From Actinomadura physcomitrii (GTDB lineage Bacteria > Actinomycetota > Actinomycetes > Streptosporangiales > Streptosporangiaceae): 64,000 bases of DNA. Within the stretch, counting starts at the first letter, position 1. Every line of letters begins with the position of its first letter. The notes below the pieces were generated by a model, which was given only the letters and a program-made list of their open reading frames with translations, was not told where the DNA came from and made no database searches. Below, in pieces: positions 49,009 through 56,388 of the stretch. The DNA lies in contig NZ_WBMS02000019.1 in the NCBI RefSeq assembly GCF_008923205.2, positions 124,001-188,000 of the forward strand, given 5' to 3'. The translations under genes and the position numbers were made by a program.

Positions 49009-50384
49009 CGGGCCGCCTCCGCGTTCAGAGCGGCGACCGCCTCGCCGTCGCGCCGGACGATCGTCGCCGCGAGGACGTGCTTGCACGGCCCCCGCTCGCC
49101 CCGGTGGTCGAACCACCACGGGCAGGTGCAGGTGGCGCGGTCGCCGTCGAAGCGGACCTGGCGCTCGCCGCCGCCGGTGGTCACGACCGCCGCGTCGCCG
49201 CCGGTGAACCGGACGGCGCCGTCCTCGACCAGCGCCCGCGCCGCCCGCAGGCGCGGGTTCAGCGCCGCGACGCGCGCCGCGTCGTAGGGCAGTTCGCGGT
49301 GGAAGAACGCGGCCTCGGCGGTGTCGAAGCCGACCCGTCCGGACGTGCCGAGCTGGGTCAGCGCCGCCTTCGTCCGGTCGAGCGGCAGGCCGGAGCGCTC
49401 GGCGAGCAGGCCGGGGTCCACGCGGGGTTCGAACGACAGCAGCGCGCCGATCAGGTCCGCGTCGGCGGCGGCCTCGTCCGTCGCGAGCGCGTCGAGGACG
49501 GCGCCCTCACCGGAGAAGCCCCGCGACGCCTCGGGCGACAGCGTCAGGAAGTACCGCATGCCGGGCAGGTCCAGCTCCCAGACGCTCGACACCGGCGCGC
49601 TGCGCGCGGTGACCGGCGGCCCGTACACGCGCAGCGCGCGGGCGAAGCGGAGCAGCGGCAGCATCGTCCGCAGCCGGTCGGGCCCGGACAGGCAGACCGC
49701 CCCCGGCCCCGGACGCGACGACATCCGGAGCGTCCGCCCGGCCGGCACCGCCCACAGCGCCCCGCGCGAACGGGCGGGCAGCGACCGCAGGAACCGCACG
49801 GCGTCCGGCCCCTTCAGCTCGGTGCGCGGATCGAACCCGGCCGTGATCACCTGGACCTCGGCGAACCCGCGCAGCCACCGCTCCGGCAGGGGCACCTTCT
49901 TCTCCACCACCGCGCCGTCCAGGGTGGTGACCGCCAGCTCGTCGGCGCCCACCGCCAGGTGCAGCGGCTCCGACCCGCCGACGCGGGCGAGCGCCTCGCG
50001 CAGCGGGCCGTTGACGTCCACGTTGGTGGTGCCGCGTTCGAGGACGTCGCCGTCCAGGGCCGGTTCCAGCACGTCCAGCCGCGCGTACACGCCGCCGCAC
50101 GCGGAGAACGACTCCATCCTCAGCCGGTCGCCGTTGCAGGTGACCACCGGGTCGCGGAAGCCGGTCGGGCGCGGCTGGTGGTAGCGGGTCCGCGCCACGT
50201 CGGCGAGCGCGATCAGTGCCGCGGCGGCCGGCGCCGCCTGGGTGAGGACGCCGCTGAAGAAGTGCGGATGGGGCCGCGGGCCGGTGCTGGTCGTCCCTCC
50301 GGACGTCGACAGCCCGAGGAGGCCGCCGTCCAGCCCGGAGGGACGCGTGTAGGAGTAGACCTGTGCCGTCGCGCTGCTCGCCAT
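49005..50384 (-). CDS. SWIM zinc-finger family protein
   Basis: 459 residues. The SWIM motif is at the C-terminus: T-C-T-C-P-W-W-F-D (C-x-C) then G-P-C-K-H-V-L-A (C-x-H), about residues 415-440. The N-terminal 400 residues have no recognised domain; they contain F-R-D-P-V-V-T-C-N-G-D-R-L-R-M-E-S-F-S, and the C-terminal third contains a likely winged helix (E-R-S-G-L-P-L-D-R-T-K-A-A-L) before the finger. SWIM fingers bind DNA or proteins. It forms a translationally coupled pair with the DUF6493-like gene. The start is ATG 50384, with no strong RBS. Confidence 0.88.
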   Translation of the reverse strand: MASSATAQVYSYTRPSGLDGGLLGLSTSGGTTSTGPRPHPHFFSGVLTQAAPAAAALIALADVARTRYHQPRPTGFRDPVVTCNGDRLRMESFSACGGVYARLDVLEPALDGDVLERGTTNVDVNGPLREALARVGGSEPLHLAVGADELAVTTLDGAVVEKKVPLPERWLRGFAEVQVITAGFDPRTELKGPDAVRFLRSLPARSRGALWAVPAGRTLRMSSRPGPGAVCLSGPDRLRTMLPLLRFARALRVYGPPVTARSAPVSSVWELDLPGMRYFLTLSPEASRGFSGEGAVLDALATDEAAADADLIGALLSFEPRVDPGLLAERSGLPLDRTKAALTQLGTSGRVGFDTAEAAFFHRELPYDAARVAALNPRLRAARALVEDGAVRFTGGDAAVVTTGGGERQVRFDGDRATCTCPWWFDHRGERGPCKHVLAATIVRRDGEAVAALNAEAAR

Positions 50385-50434
50385 GCCTCCACACCGTAGA
50401 GATCACCGGCGACAAAAGCGCTGGAACGGGCGAA

Positions 50435-51676
50435 TCACTCGATGGCGCCCGGGAAGAGAAGGGCCAGCTCGCGGGGGTGTCGCGCGATGAGGCGGAGCTC
50501 GTCGTCGGTGAGGGGGCGGCCCGTCTGGGCGTTGCAGAGCTGCACGAGCTTGAACGCCAGCTCCTCGTCGGCGGGTTCGACGCCGAGGCCGTCCATGACG
50601 TGCCGGAACCCGGCCTTGCCGCCGTACTCGCCGGTCAGGACGACGCGTCCGGCCCGCGCGTGCCAGTCGTCGGGGAACGGGCCGAGGGTCTCCTCGTCGT
50701 ACAGCTCGTAGTTGCCGTGGTCCTTCAGCGCGCCGTCGGCGTGGATGCCGGACTCGTGCGCGAAGGCGTTCCGCCCGACGCCGACCTGGTTGTAGGGGAG
50801 CGGCTGGCCGAAGGCGTAGCTCGCCCACAGCGCGAAGCGCCGCGCCCAGGAAAGGTCGATCGGGTCGCCGATCTCGGCGCCGGTGACCTGCGGGTCGAAG
50901 GCATGCCGGAACGCGAGGATCGTCGACAGCAGGTCGGCGTTGCCGGACCGCTCGCCGATCCCGTTGACGCACGTGTTGATCCAGGCGTCCTGCCCGGCCT
51001 GCAGGTCGCCGAGCGCGCCGTGGACGGAGTTGGCGACGGCGAGGCCGAGGTCGTTGTGGCAGTGCGTCTCGACGGGGATGCCGATCGCGGACGCGAGCTT
51101 GGCGAAGCGCTCGCGGATGCGGTCGGGGGTGTCGCCGCCGATGGTGTCGCAGTAGCGGACGCGGTCGGCGCCGGCCTCCTTGGCGGCGAGCGCGAACTCG
51201 GTGAGGAAGCCGTCGTCGGTGCGGGAGCCGTCCTCGGCGTTGACGCCGACGGTCCGCGCGCCGCTCGCCTTGGCCGCGCGGACGGCCGCGACCATCTCGC
51301 GGATGACGGCGTCCCGGTCGAGCTTCCCGCGGAACTTGTTCGCGAGCATGTAGTCGGACGTGGAGATGGACAGGTTGTAGTGGGCGAGCCCCTTGCCGCC
51401 GGCCTGGACGGCGACGGCCTTCTCCACGTCCTGCGGGACGCCCCGGCACCAGCCCGACAGCCGCAGGCCGCCGAACGCCCCGGCCTCCGCCAGCGCGATC
51501 TGCGCCCGGACGTAGGGGACCTCGTGGAAGAGGAACGGGAAGCCGATCTCGGACTGCGCGACGCCGAGCCGCCCCAGGTAGAAGTTCACCATCGTCTTGC
51601 CGAACTTCGACAGCCCGGTCCGGGCGGTCTGGACGCCGTCGCGGTTGGTGACGTCGAGGAAGTGAATCTGTGGCAT
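50435..51676 (-). CDS. Homocitrate synthase-like (alpha-isopropylmalate synthase family) enzyme
   Basis: 413 residues. HMGL-like TIM barrel: F-L-D-V-T-N-R-D-G-V-Q-T-A at the N-terminus (metal Asp), V-E-T-H-C-H-N-D-L-G (metal His pair) and C-V-N-G-I-G-E-R-S-G-N. It lacks the LeuA regulatory domain. The family condenses acetyl-CoA with a 2-oxoacid. The homocitrate label comes from similarity to NifV/LYS20-type proteins annotated in actinomycetes; the true 2-oxoacid is unproven. It is divergent from the HTH-citrate-synthase gene across 67 nt with a palindrome lying in its promoter spacer. Confidence 0.82.
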   Translation of the reverse strand: MPQIHFLDVTNRDGVQTARTGLSKFGKTMVNFYLGRLGVAQSEIGFPFLFHEVPYVRAQIALAEAGAFGGLRLSGWCRGVPQDVEKAVAVQAGGKGLAHYNLSISTSDYMLANKFRGKLDRDAVIREMVAAVRAAKASGARTVGVNAEDGSRTDDGFLTEFALAAKEAGADRVRYCDTIGGDTPDRIRERFAKLASAIGIPVETHCHNDLGLAVANSVHGALGDLQAGQDAWINTCVNGIGERSGNADLLSTILAFRHAFDPQVTGAEIGDPIDLSWARRFALWASYAFGQPLPYNQVGVGRNAFAHESGIHADGALKDHGNYELYDEETLGPFPDDWHARAGRVVLTGEYGGKAGFRHVMDGLGVEPADEELAFKLVQLCNAQTGRPLTDDELRLIARHPRELALLFPGAIE

Positions 51677-51697
51677 GCCCTCAGATTGACAGCCGGA

Positions 51698-51727
51698 TCC
51701 ATATGTATCAATATTGATGAAAATCAA
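51698..51727 (-). promoter_or_regulatory. Promoter of the homocitrate synthase-like gene
   Basis: Minus-strand TTGATT (51727-51722), an 18-nt spacer and TATGGA (51703-51698). The start codon is at 51676. The spacer contains the 12-bp palindrome at 51707-51718. Confidence 0.5.
51707..51718. promoter_or_regulatory. Operator-like palindrome ATCAATATTGAT plus extra half-site
   Basis: A perfect 12-bp, AT-rich palindrome in a very GC-rich region. A further ATCAAT lies at 51723-51728, 16 nt away. It is between two divergent genes, one of which encodes an N-terminal helix-turn-helix. Confidence 0.65.
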
Positions 51728-51743
51728 TGTTAGCGGAGTGGGG

Positions 51744-53033
51744 ATGGGCGAGAACGACCAGGTCATCGGCTGGATCGACGCGACGGCGGCCGCCGAGCGG
51801 CTCGGTGTGAAGCCCGCCACGTTGTACGCCTACGTCAGCCGGGGCGTGCTGCGCCGCAGGCACGCCCCGGACGGCCGGCGCAGCCTGTTCGACGCCGCGC
51901 AGGTGGAGGAGCTGGCCCGGCGCGGCAGGCCCCGCCGCGGGCCCGGGCCGGGTGAGCTGGCGATCGAGTCGGCGATCACCGCGCTCGGCGCCGACCGCCC
52001 CTACTACCGGGGCCGCGACGTGCTCGGCCTGGCCGAGCACGGCTCGTTCGAGGACGTCGCGGGCTGGCTCTGGACGGGCCGCGACGGCGCGGGGGAGGCG
52101 CCGTGGCGGGCCCGGGACGAGGGCGTCGCGGCGGCCGTCGCCGCGCAGTCCGGGCTGCCCGAGGAGCTGCTCCCGCTGGACCGCCTCCAGCTGATCGTGA
52201 CCGCGCTCGCCGCCGCCGACCCGCTCCGCCACCACCTGGACCCGGACGGTGTGACCGGCACCGCCCGCTCCCTCATCGCCGGCCTCGTCGACGCCCTCCC
52301 GCCCGCCGCGAGCGGCTTCCGTGACGACGGCTCGCCGCAGGCCGGCGAGGGAGGGGTGGCCGCGCGGCTGTGGGGGAGGCTCTGCCCGCGCCCGGCCGAG
52401 GCGGGGACGCTGCGGGCGCTGGAGGCGGCGCTGATCCTGCTGGCCGACCACGAGCTGGCGGCGTCGACGCTGGCTGCGCGGGTCGCCGCGTCCGTGCGGG
52501 CCGACCCGTACGCCGTCGTCGCGTCCGGGCTCGGGGTGCTCAGCGGGCCGCTGCACGGCGGCGCGTCCTACGGGGCGGAGCGGCTGATCGCGGAGGTCGC
52601 CGACCCGGCGTCGGCCGCCCGGGTGGTCGGGCGGCGGCTGCGCGGCGGCGAGCGCGTCCCCGGCTTCGGGCACGTGGTCTACAAGGCGGGCGACGGACGC
52701 GCGACGCTGCTGCTCGACCTCGTCCGGGACGCGGCGCCCGGGCACCCGCGGCTCGCCGCCGCCGAGGCCGTCCTGGACGCGGCGGCGCGGCGCCGGCTGC
52801 CGTCGGCGAACATCGACTTCGCGCTGGCGGCGCTCGGCGCGGTCGCCGGGTTCGTCCCTGGCGCGGGGGAGGCGGTGTTCGCGGTCGCCCGCACCGCCGG
52901 ATGGCTCGCGCACGCCATCGAGGAGTACGGCGGCGCGCACCCCCTGCGCCCCCGCGCCGTCTACACCGGCCCGCCGCTTCCGGACGCGGCGTCGGCACCC
53001 TCGGCACCGCGCCGGCCAGGGCGTTCGGGCTGA
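51744..53033 (+). CDS. Citrate synthase-like enzyme with N-terminal helix-turn-helix
   Basis: 429 residues from ATG 51744. Residues 8-60 form a MerR/excisionase-type HTH: W-I-D-A-T-A-A-A-E-R-L-G-V-K-P-A-T-L-Y-A-Y-V-S-R-G, then R-R-S-L-F-D-A-A-Q-V. The rest is a citrate synthase fold with the catalytic set intact: G-P-L-H-G-G-A-S, P-G-F-G-H-V-V-Y and N-I-D-F. Such HTH-citrate synthases exist in other actinobacteria (from memory SCO5831/5832). The protein could act both as enzyme and as sensor-regulator of the divergent homocitrate-synthase-like gene through the palindrome at 51707; that is inference. Confidence 0.87.
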   Translation: MGENDQVIGWIDATAAAERLGVKPATLYAYVSRGVLRRRHAPDGRRSLFDAAQVEELARRGRPRRGPGPGELAIESAITALGADRPYYRGRDVLGLAEHGSFEDVAGWLWTGRDGAGEAPWRARDEGVAAAVAAQSGLPEELLPLDRLQLIVTALAAADPLRHHLDPDGVTGTARSLIAGLVDALPPAASGFRDDGSPQAGEGGVAARLWGRLCPRPAEAGTLRALEAALILLADHELAASTLAARVAASVRADPYAVVASGLGVLSGPLHGGASYGAERLIAEVADPASAARVVGRRLRGGERVPGFGHVVYKAGDGRATLLLDLVRDAAPGHPRLAAAEAVLDAAARRRLPSANIDFALAALGAVAGFVPGAGEAVFAVARTAGWLAHAIEEYGGAHPLRPRAVYTGPPLPDAASAPSAPRRPGRSG

Positions 53034-53090
53034 CCGCCGCGGCGCCCCCTGCCGTCCGGGGGGTGTGCGCGGGCGGCGCGGGACCGGGGG

Positions 53091-53096
53091 TACGCT
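53091..53096 (+). promoter_or_regulatory. -10 box TACGCT, 7 nt before a GTG start
   Basis: TANNNT box followed by 7 nt and the GTG at 53104; leaderless transcript likely. Confidence 0.45.
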
Positions 53097-53103
53097 CGAT
53101 GAC

Positions 53104-53460
53104 GTGCGACGGTTCCTCACCCCTGCCTGGCTCGGCCTGCATGCGATCGCGGTCGTGCTCTGCGGCGCGTTCCTCGGCTTCGGCTGGTGGCAGTACGACC
53201 GCGCCCAGGCGGGCAACGACCGCAGCTGGGCGTACACCTTCGAGTGGCCGATCTTCGCGATCTTCGTCATCGTGATGTGGATCAAGATGATCCGGGACGA
53301 GAAGGCCGGTGTGGCCCCGGCGCCCAAGGTGATCGAGGAGCCCGCCGAGGCCGCGGTCAAGCGCGAGATCATCCGGCGGCAGGAAGAGGAGGACCCCGCG
53401 CTCGCGGCCTACAACCGCTACCTCGCGCGGCTCAACTCCCAGACCGACCGGCGCGGCTGA
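53104..53460 (+). CDS. Small two-helix membrane protein of unknown function
   Basis: 118 residues from GTG 53104. Two hydrophobic helices, W-L-G-L-H-A-I-A-V-V-L-C-G-A-F-L (about 8-23) and W-P-I-F-A-I-F-V-I-V-M-W-I-K-M-I (about 45-60), joined by F-G-W-W-Q-Y-D-R-A-Q-A-G-N-D-R-S-W-A-Y. The cytosolic tail is charged. The W-W-Q-x-x-R-A pattern recalls SURF1-like N-termini, but the protein is too short for SURF1. It is followed by a DUF3817 protein, a neighbour I recall in other actinobacteria. Confidence 0.8.
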   Translation: MRRFLTPAWLGLHAIAVVLCGAFLGFGWWQYDRAQAGNDRSWAYTFEWPIFAIFVIVMWIKMIRDEKAGVAPAPKVIEEPAEAAVKREIIRRQEEEDPALAAYNRYLARLNSQTDRRG

Positions 53461-53566
53461 CCGCGCCGCCCCCCCCGGGCGCCCTCCCGTCCGGGGCCCG
53501 GCCGCCGCGGGGCCGTCTGACGTGTGCGGGCCGCGGGCGCGGCCGGCCGATGAAAGGGTGTGAACT

Positions 53567-53917
53567 GTGGAAGGCGCGGTGACCCGGTACCGGATCCTCG
53601 CCCTGCTCGTCGGCAGCCTGCTGGTGCTGCTGGTGATCGGCATGGTCCTCAAGTACGGTCCGACCGACATGCCCGCGATGGCGGGCATCGTGGCGCCCGT
53701 CCACGGGCTCTTCTACATGGTCTACCTCGTCGCCGCCTACGACGTGTGGCGGCGGGCGGACTGGCCGCTGAGCAGGATGGTGCTGATCGTGCTCGGCGGC
53801 GTCGTGCCGCTGATGACGTTCTGGGTCGAGCGCAAGATCGTCGCGGAGGCGCGCCGGGTGCCGCCCGCGGGCGCGGCCGAGCCCGAGCCGTCCGGCGCCG
53901 ACTCGTCCCGCGCCTGA
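53567..53917 (+). CDS. DUF3817 domain-containing membrane protein
   Basis: 116 residues. DUF3817 pattern: Y-R-I-L-A-L-L-V-G-S-L-L-V-L-L-V-I-G-M-V-type first helix, G-I-V-A-P-V-H-G-L-F-Y-M-V-Y-L-V-A-A second helix with the conserved H-G, and a third helix with L-I-V-L-G-G-V-V-P. It ends F-W-V-E-R-K-I and a disordered tail. GTG start. Function unknown. Confidence 0.88.
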   Translation: MEGAVTRYRILALLVGSLLVLLVIGMVLKYGPTDMPAMAGIVAPVHGLFYMVYLVAAYDVWRRADWPLSRMVLIVLGGVVPLMTFWVERKIVAEARRVPPAGAAEPEPSGADSSRA

Positions 53918-53977
53918 CCCTCCCTCCCCGCATTCGGCTTCCGCCGAAGGGTGGATCTCCGGGCCCGCCGGGGAGTA

Positions 53978-53998
53978 ACGTTTGACCGAGTCAAACGT
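53978..53998. promoter_or_regulatory. MarR-type operator, 21-bp palindrome
   Basis: ACGTTTGAC-cga-GTCAAACGT, a perfect 9-bp inverted repeat with 3-nt centre, 12 nt upstream of the MarR-GNAT start. The TTTGAC/GTCAAA core is typical of MarR sites, so autoregulation is likely. Confidence 0.75.
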
Positions 53999-54010
53999 GG
54001 GAGGGCGAGC

Positions 54011-54934
54011 ATGGAGGCGACGACGGCGGACGTCGGCACGGTCCGCGCGTTCAACCGGTTCTACACCGGAGTGATCGGAGTGCTCGGCGAGGGCCTGGTG
54101 CGCTCGCCCTACTCCCTCACCGAGGCCAGGGTGATGTTCGAGCTGGCGCAGCGGGAGGACACCGAGGTGCTCGCCCTGCGGCGCGCCCTCGGCCTCGACC
54201 CCGGCTACCTCAGCCGGATGCTGACCCGCTTCGAGAACGACGGCCTGGTCGTCCGGGAACGCGCGCCCGGCGACGCCCGCCGGCAGATCGTCCGCCTGAC
54301 CGGCCGGGGCCGCGAGGTGCAGGCGATGCTCGACGAGCGGTCCAGCACCGAGATCCGCGCGCTGCTGGACGGCCTCACCGGCGAGGACCGCCGCCGCCTC
54401 CTCGGCGCGATGCGCACCGTCCAGGGCATCCTCGGCGAGCGCGCCCGCCCGGACGGCGCCGTCCTGCGGCCGCTCGGCCCCGGCGACCTCGGCTGGGTCG
54501 TCGAGCGCAACGGCGCCCTCTACGCCGAGGAGTGCGCCTGGGACCGCACCTACGAGGCGCTCGTCGCCCGCGTCGTCGCCGGCTACGTCGAGGACCACGA
54601 CCCCGAGCGGGAGAGCGCGTGGATCGCCGAGGCCGCCGGCGAACGGGTCGGCGCGGTGTTCTGCGTCCGGCGCGAGGAGGACGTCGCCCAGCTGCGCCTG
54701 CTGCACGTCGAGCCCGGCACGCGGGGCATGGGGGTCGGCACGGCGCTGGTCGACGAGTGCGTCCGGTTCGCCACCGACACCGGCTACCGCGAGATCATGC
54801 TGTGGACGACGGCGCTGCAGCGGCCCGCGCACCGGATCTACGAGCGGGCCGGGTTCATCCTGGAGGAGGAGGAGCCGCCGGTCGCCCGCTTCGGCGACGT
54901 GGTGCACGGCCAGGTCTGGCGCAAGAAGCTCTGA
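54011..54934 (+). CDS. MarR family regulator fused to GNAT acetyltransferase
   Basis: 307 residues. Residues 1-140 are a MarR winged helix: P-Y-S-L-T-E-A-R-V-M-F-E-L-A, then L-D-P-G-Y-L-S-R-M-L-T-R-F-E as recognition helix and R-R-Q-I-V-R-L-T wing. Residues 150-307 are a GNAT domain with acetyl-CoA motif V-E-P-G-T-R-G-M-G-V-G-T-A-L and Y-E-R-A-G-F near the end. GGGAGGG precedes the ATG. Such fusions probably sense or modify a small molecule and repress their own gene. The acetyl acceptor is unknown. Confidence 0.92.
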   Translation: MEATTADVGTVRAFNRFYTGVIGVLGEGLVRSPYSLTEARVMFELAQREDTEVLALRRALGLDPGYLSRMLTRFENDGLVVRERAPGDARRQIVRLTGRGREVQAMLDERSSTEIRALLDGLTGEDRRRLLGAMRTVQGILGERARPDGAVLRPLGPGDLGWVVERNGALYAEECAWDRTYEALVARVVAGYVEDHDPERESAWIAEAAGERVGAVFCVRREEDVAQLRLLHVEPGTRGMGVGTALVDECVRFATDTGYREIMLWTTALQRPAHRIYERAGFILEEEEPPVARFGDVVHGQVWRKKL

Positions 54935-54987
54935 CCTCCCAGAGCGGGGCGGGTCCGTCCCCCAGCGGGGGCGTGGAACGAACCGAG

Positions 54988-55017
54988 GCCCGTGAAGGCG
55001 CTCCTGCCTTCACGGGC
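54988..55017 (+). terminator. Perfect 11-bp hairpin after the MarR-GNAT gene
   Basis: GCCCGTGAAGG-cgctcctg-CCTTCACGGGC, 54 nt past the stop. No U-run. Confidence 0.6.
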
Positions 55018-55148
55018 TCGGCTCCGCAGCGATCCCTTACTGCGCGAGGGCGGCCGGGACGGGGGTCGGACGGAGTTCCGGCCGCCTGGTGCACCGGCAT
55101 GGCGCCGGCTCGGATCGGGGCTGATTCCCACCTCCTTCCCATGCCCGG

Positions 55149-55176
55149 CCGGACGGGGGCGTGACTGCCCGTCCGG
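55149..55176. repeat. 9-bp perfect inverted repeat
   Basis: CCGGACGGG / CCCGTCCGG with a 10-nt loop, followed by TTTC on the plus strand. Confidence 0.5.
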
Positions 55177-55375
55177 TTTCAAGGGGCGGGCGCCGCAGGG
55201 GCGCCCGGACGGGCGGGGACGTTGGGGCCGGGCCGGCGGCGCTGGTCGGCGGGGCCGCCGGCCCGGCGGTGAGGGGCGCCGGCGCCGCGGGGGCGTACGG
55301 CACCGGCGCCCGATGGCGGTCGCGACGCGCGGCCCGGCCGGGTCCGGGGCGGCCGAGGACCCGAGGTGTGTCGCC

Positions 55376-55432
55376 GTCACCGGCCGGCAGGGCGCGCGTC
55401 GGGGGACGCCGCGCGCCCTGCCGGCCGGTGAC
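55376..55432. repeat. 22-bp perfect inverted repeat with 13-nt loop
   Basis: The left arm 55376-55397 (begins GTCACCGGCCGG, ends GGCGCGC) pairs without mismatch to 55411-55432 (ends CCGGCCGGTGAC). It is much longer than any other hairpin in the window. Confidence 0.85.
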
Positions 55433-55827
55433 GGGAACGCCCTCGGTCGCGCCGGCCGGGCCGTGCGGTGAACGGCGCGCGGGACCGGCGGGGCGGTGCT
55501 CACGTTGCGTGCCCTTCATCGCCCGCCTCCCCGGTCCGACCTGGAACTTTGCAGTCCCAGGAGCTTGTCGTTCACCCTGCGTCACGAACACGTTGCGGTA
55601 AGTACCCGCGCGTCATGCGGGCGTAAACCGGGGGTGCGCAAAGAATCGTGATCGTCCGGCGGTCTTTGCCGGCGCATTGCCCGCCGGCGGTCGGACGGTC
55701 CGCTTACGTCCGGCCGCCCCGACCACGGAGAGTGAGCGTCCTTCTCGCGGCGGCGGGGGCCTCCGCGGGCGCCGGCCGGGGCCGTCCCGGCAGCAGGACG
55801 GTTCCGGCCGGCAGCAGCGCGACGGCG

Positions 55828-56022
55828 CCCTGGCAGGCGCTCGTTCCGCTCGTGGCGGGGGCCGTCCTGATCGCCGGCTACGCCGTGCGCGCCCTGCGGG
55901 CCCGGCGGACGCCGCCGATCATCGACGTGCGGATGTTCCGCAGCACCCCTTCACCGCCGGCGTCGCCGTCATGCTGCTGACCGGCCTCGGCACGTTCGCG
56001 GCCATCTTCATGCTGCCGCTGG
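55828..56022 (+). pseudogene. Relic of a DHA2-type MFS drug transporter, frameshifted
   Basis: The reading W-Q-A-L-V-P-L-V-A-G-A-V-L-I-A-G-Y...R-R-T-P-P-I-I-D-V-R-M-F-R-S-T-P is the region between helices 8 and 9 of EmrB/QacA-type transporters. At about 55946-55951 the frame is lost by one missing base. The continuation F-T-A-G-V-A-V-M-L-L-T-G-L-G-T-F-A-A-I-F-M-L-P-L is in another frame and then breaks off at the relic below. No start or remaining helices are present. Confidence 0.65.
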
Positions 56023-56170
56023 TCAGGGGGCGAAGGCGGCGAGGAAGGTGGCGACGGCGGCGGTGACCACGGCGCGGACCTCGTCCTCGGGGACGTCGCG
56101 GGTGCCGAGCCGGGTGCGCTCGTCGAGGGGCGCGCCGAGCAGCGCGGAGAACTGCTCGGCCGCGGCCACC
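56023..56170 (-). pseudogene. Relic of a TetR-family regulator, C-terminal end only
   Basis: The last 49 or so codons read A-A-E-Q-F-S-A-L-L-G-A-P-L-D-E-R-T-R-L-G...V-V-T-A-A-V-A-T-F-L-A-A-F, the usual end of a TetR C-terminal domain. Upstream the frame runs into lon's antisense strand with no helix-turn-helix. TetR and DHA2 transporter genes are commonly neighbours, so both relics may come from one lost module. Confidence 0.5.
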
Positions 56171-56295
56171 CGCGCACGGCGGCCCCGGTCGCCGGCCTCC
56201 TGGTGGCGCCGGCCGGCCGGCGGGCGTCCGGATGAGGTGCGGGCGTGATCGCTGAGAGCGAACGTTGCTGAGGAAATTAATCGCTGCTCCGTTTT

Positions 56296-56316
56296 CTTGA
56301 GTGTGTATGACTCAAC
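56296..56316 (+). promoter_or_regulatory. HAIR element (HspR binding site) upstream of lon
   Basis: CTTGAGT-N7-ACTCAAC matches the HspR-associated inverted repeat CTTGAGT-N7-ACTCAAG at 13 of 14 positions with exact spacing. It lies 72 nt before the lon ATG. HspR is known to repress lon, clpB and dnaK in Streptomyces. Confidence 0.88.
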
Positions 56317-56388
56317 TTGATGTTGGGTACCCGGGCGACCGGGGCGGTCCCTCCCGAGGGGGCCGCGACGACGGACTTGGAGCGATGC

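Larger units (their letters stand above)
54935..55737. other. About 800 nt without genes, dense in inverted repeats
   Basis: Open frames exist on both strands but are low-complexity Ala/Gly/Pro/Arg without family resemblance or RBS. The stretch contains hairpins at 54988-55017, 55149-55176 and 55376-55432. The last 200 nt are less GC-rich and end in a degraded transporter gene. Confidence 0.6.

Noticed and set aside
45305..49287. Very long frames on both strands across 45.3-49.3 kb
   Set aside because: They cross several real genes (ogt, DUF6493-like, SWIM) and have shadow composition. The coupled minus-strand genes explain the region.
55037..55591. 184-codon minus-strand ORF over the inverted-repeat region
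   Set aside because: Composition is Pro/Arg/Ala low complexity driven by the repeats. There is no RBS and no family similarity.
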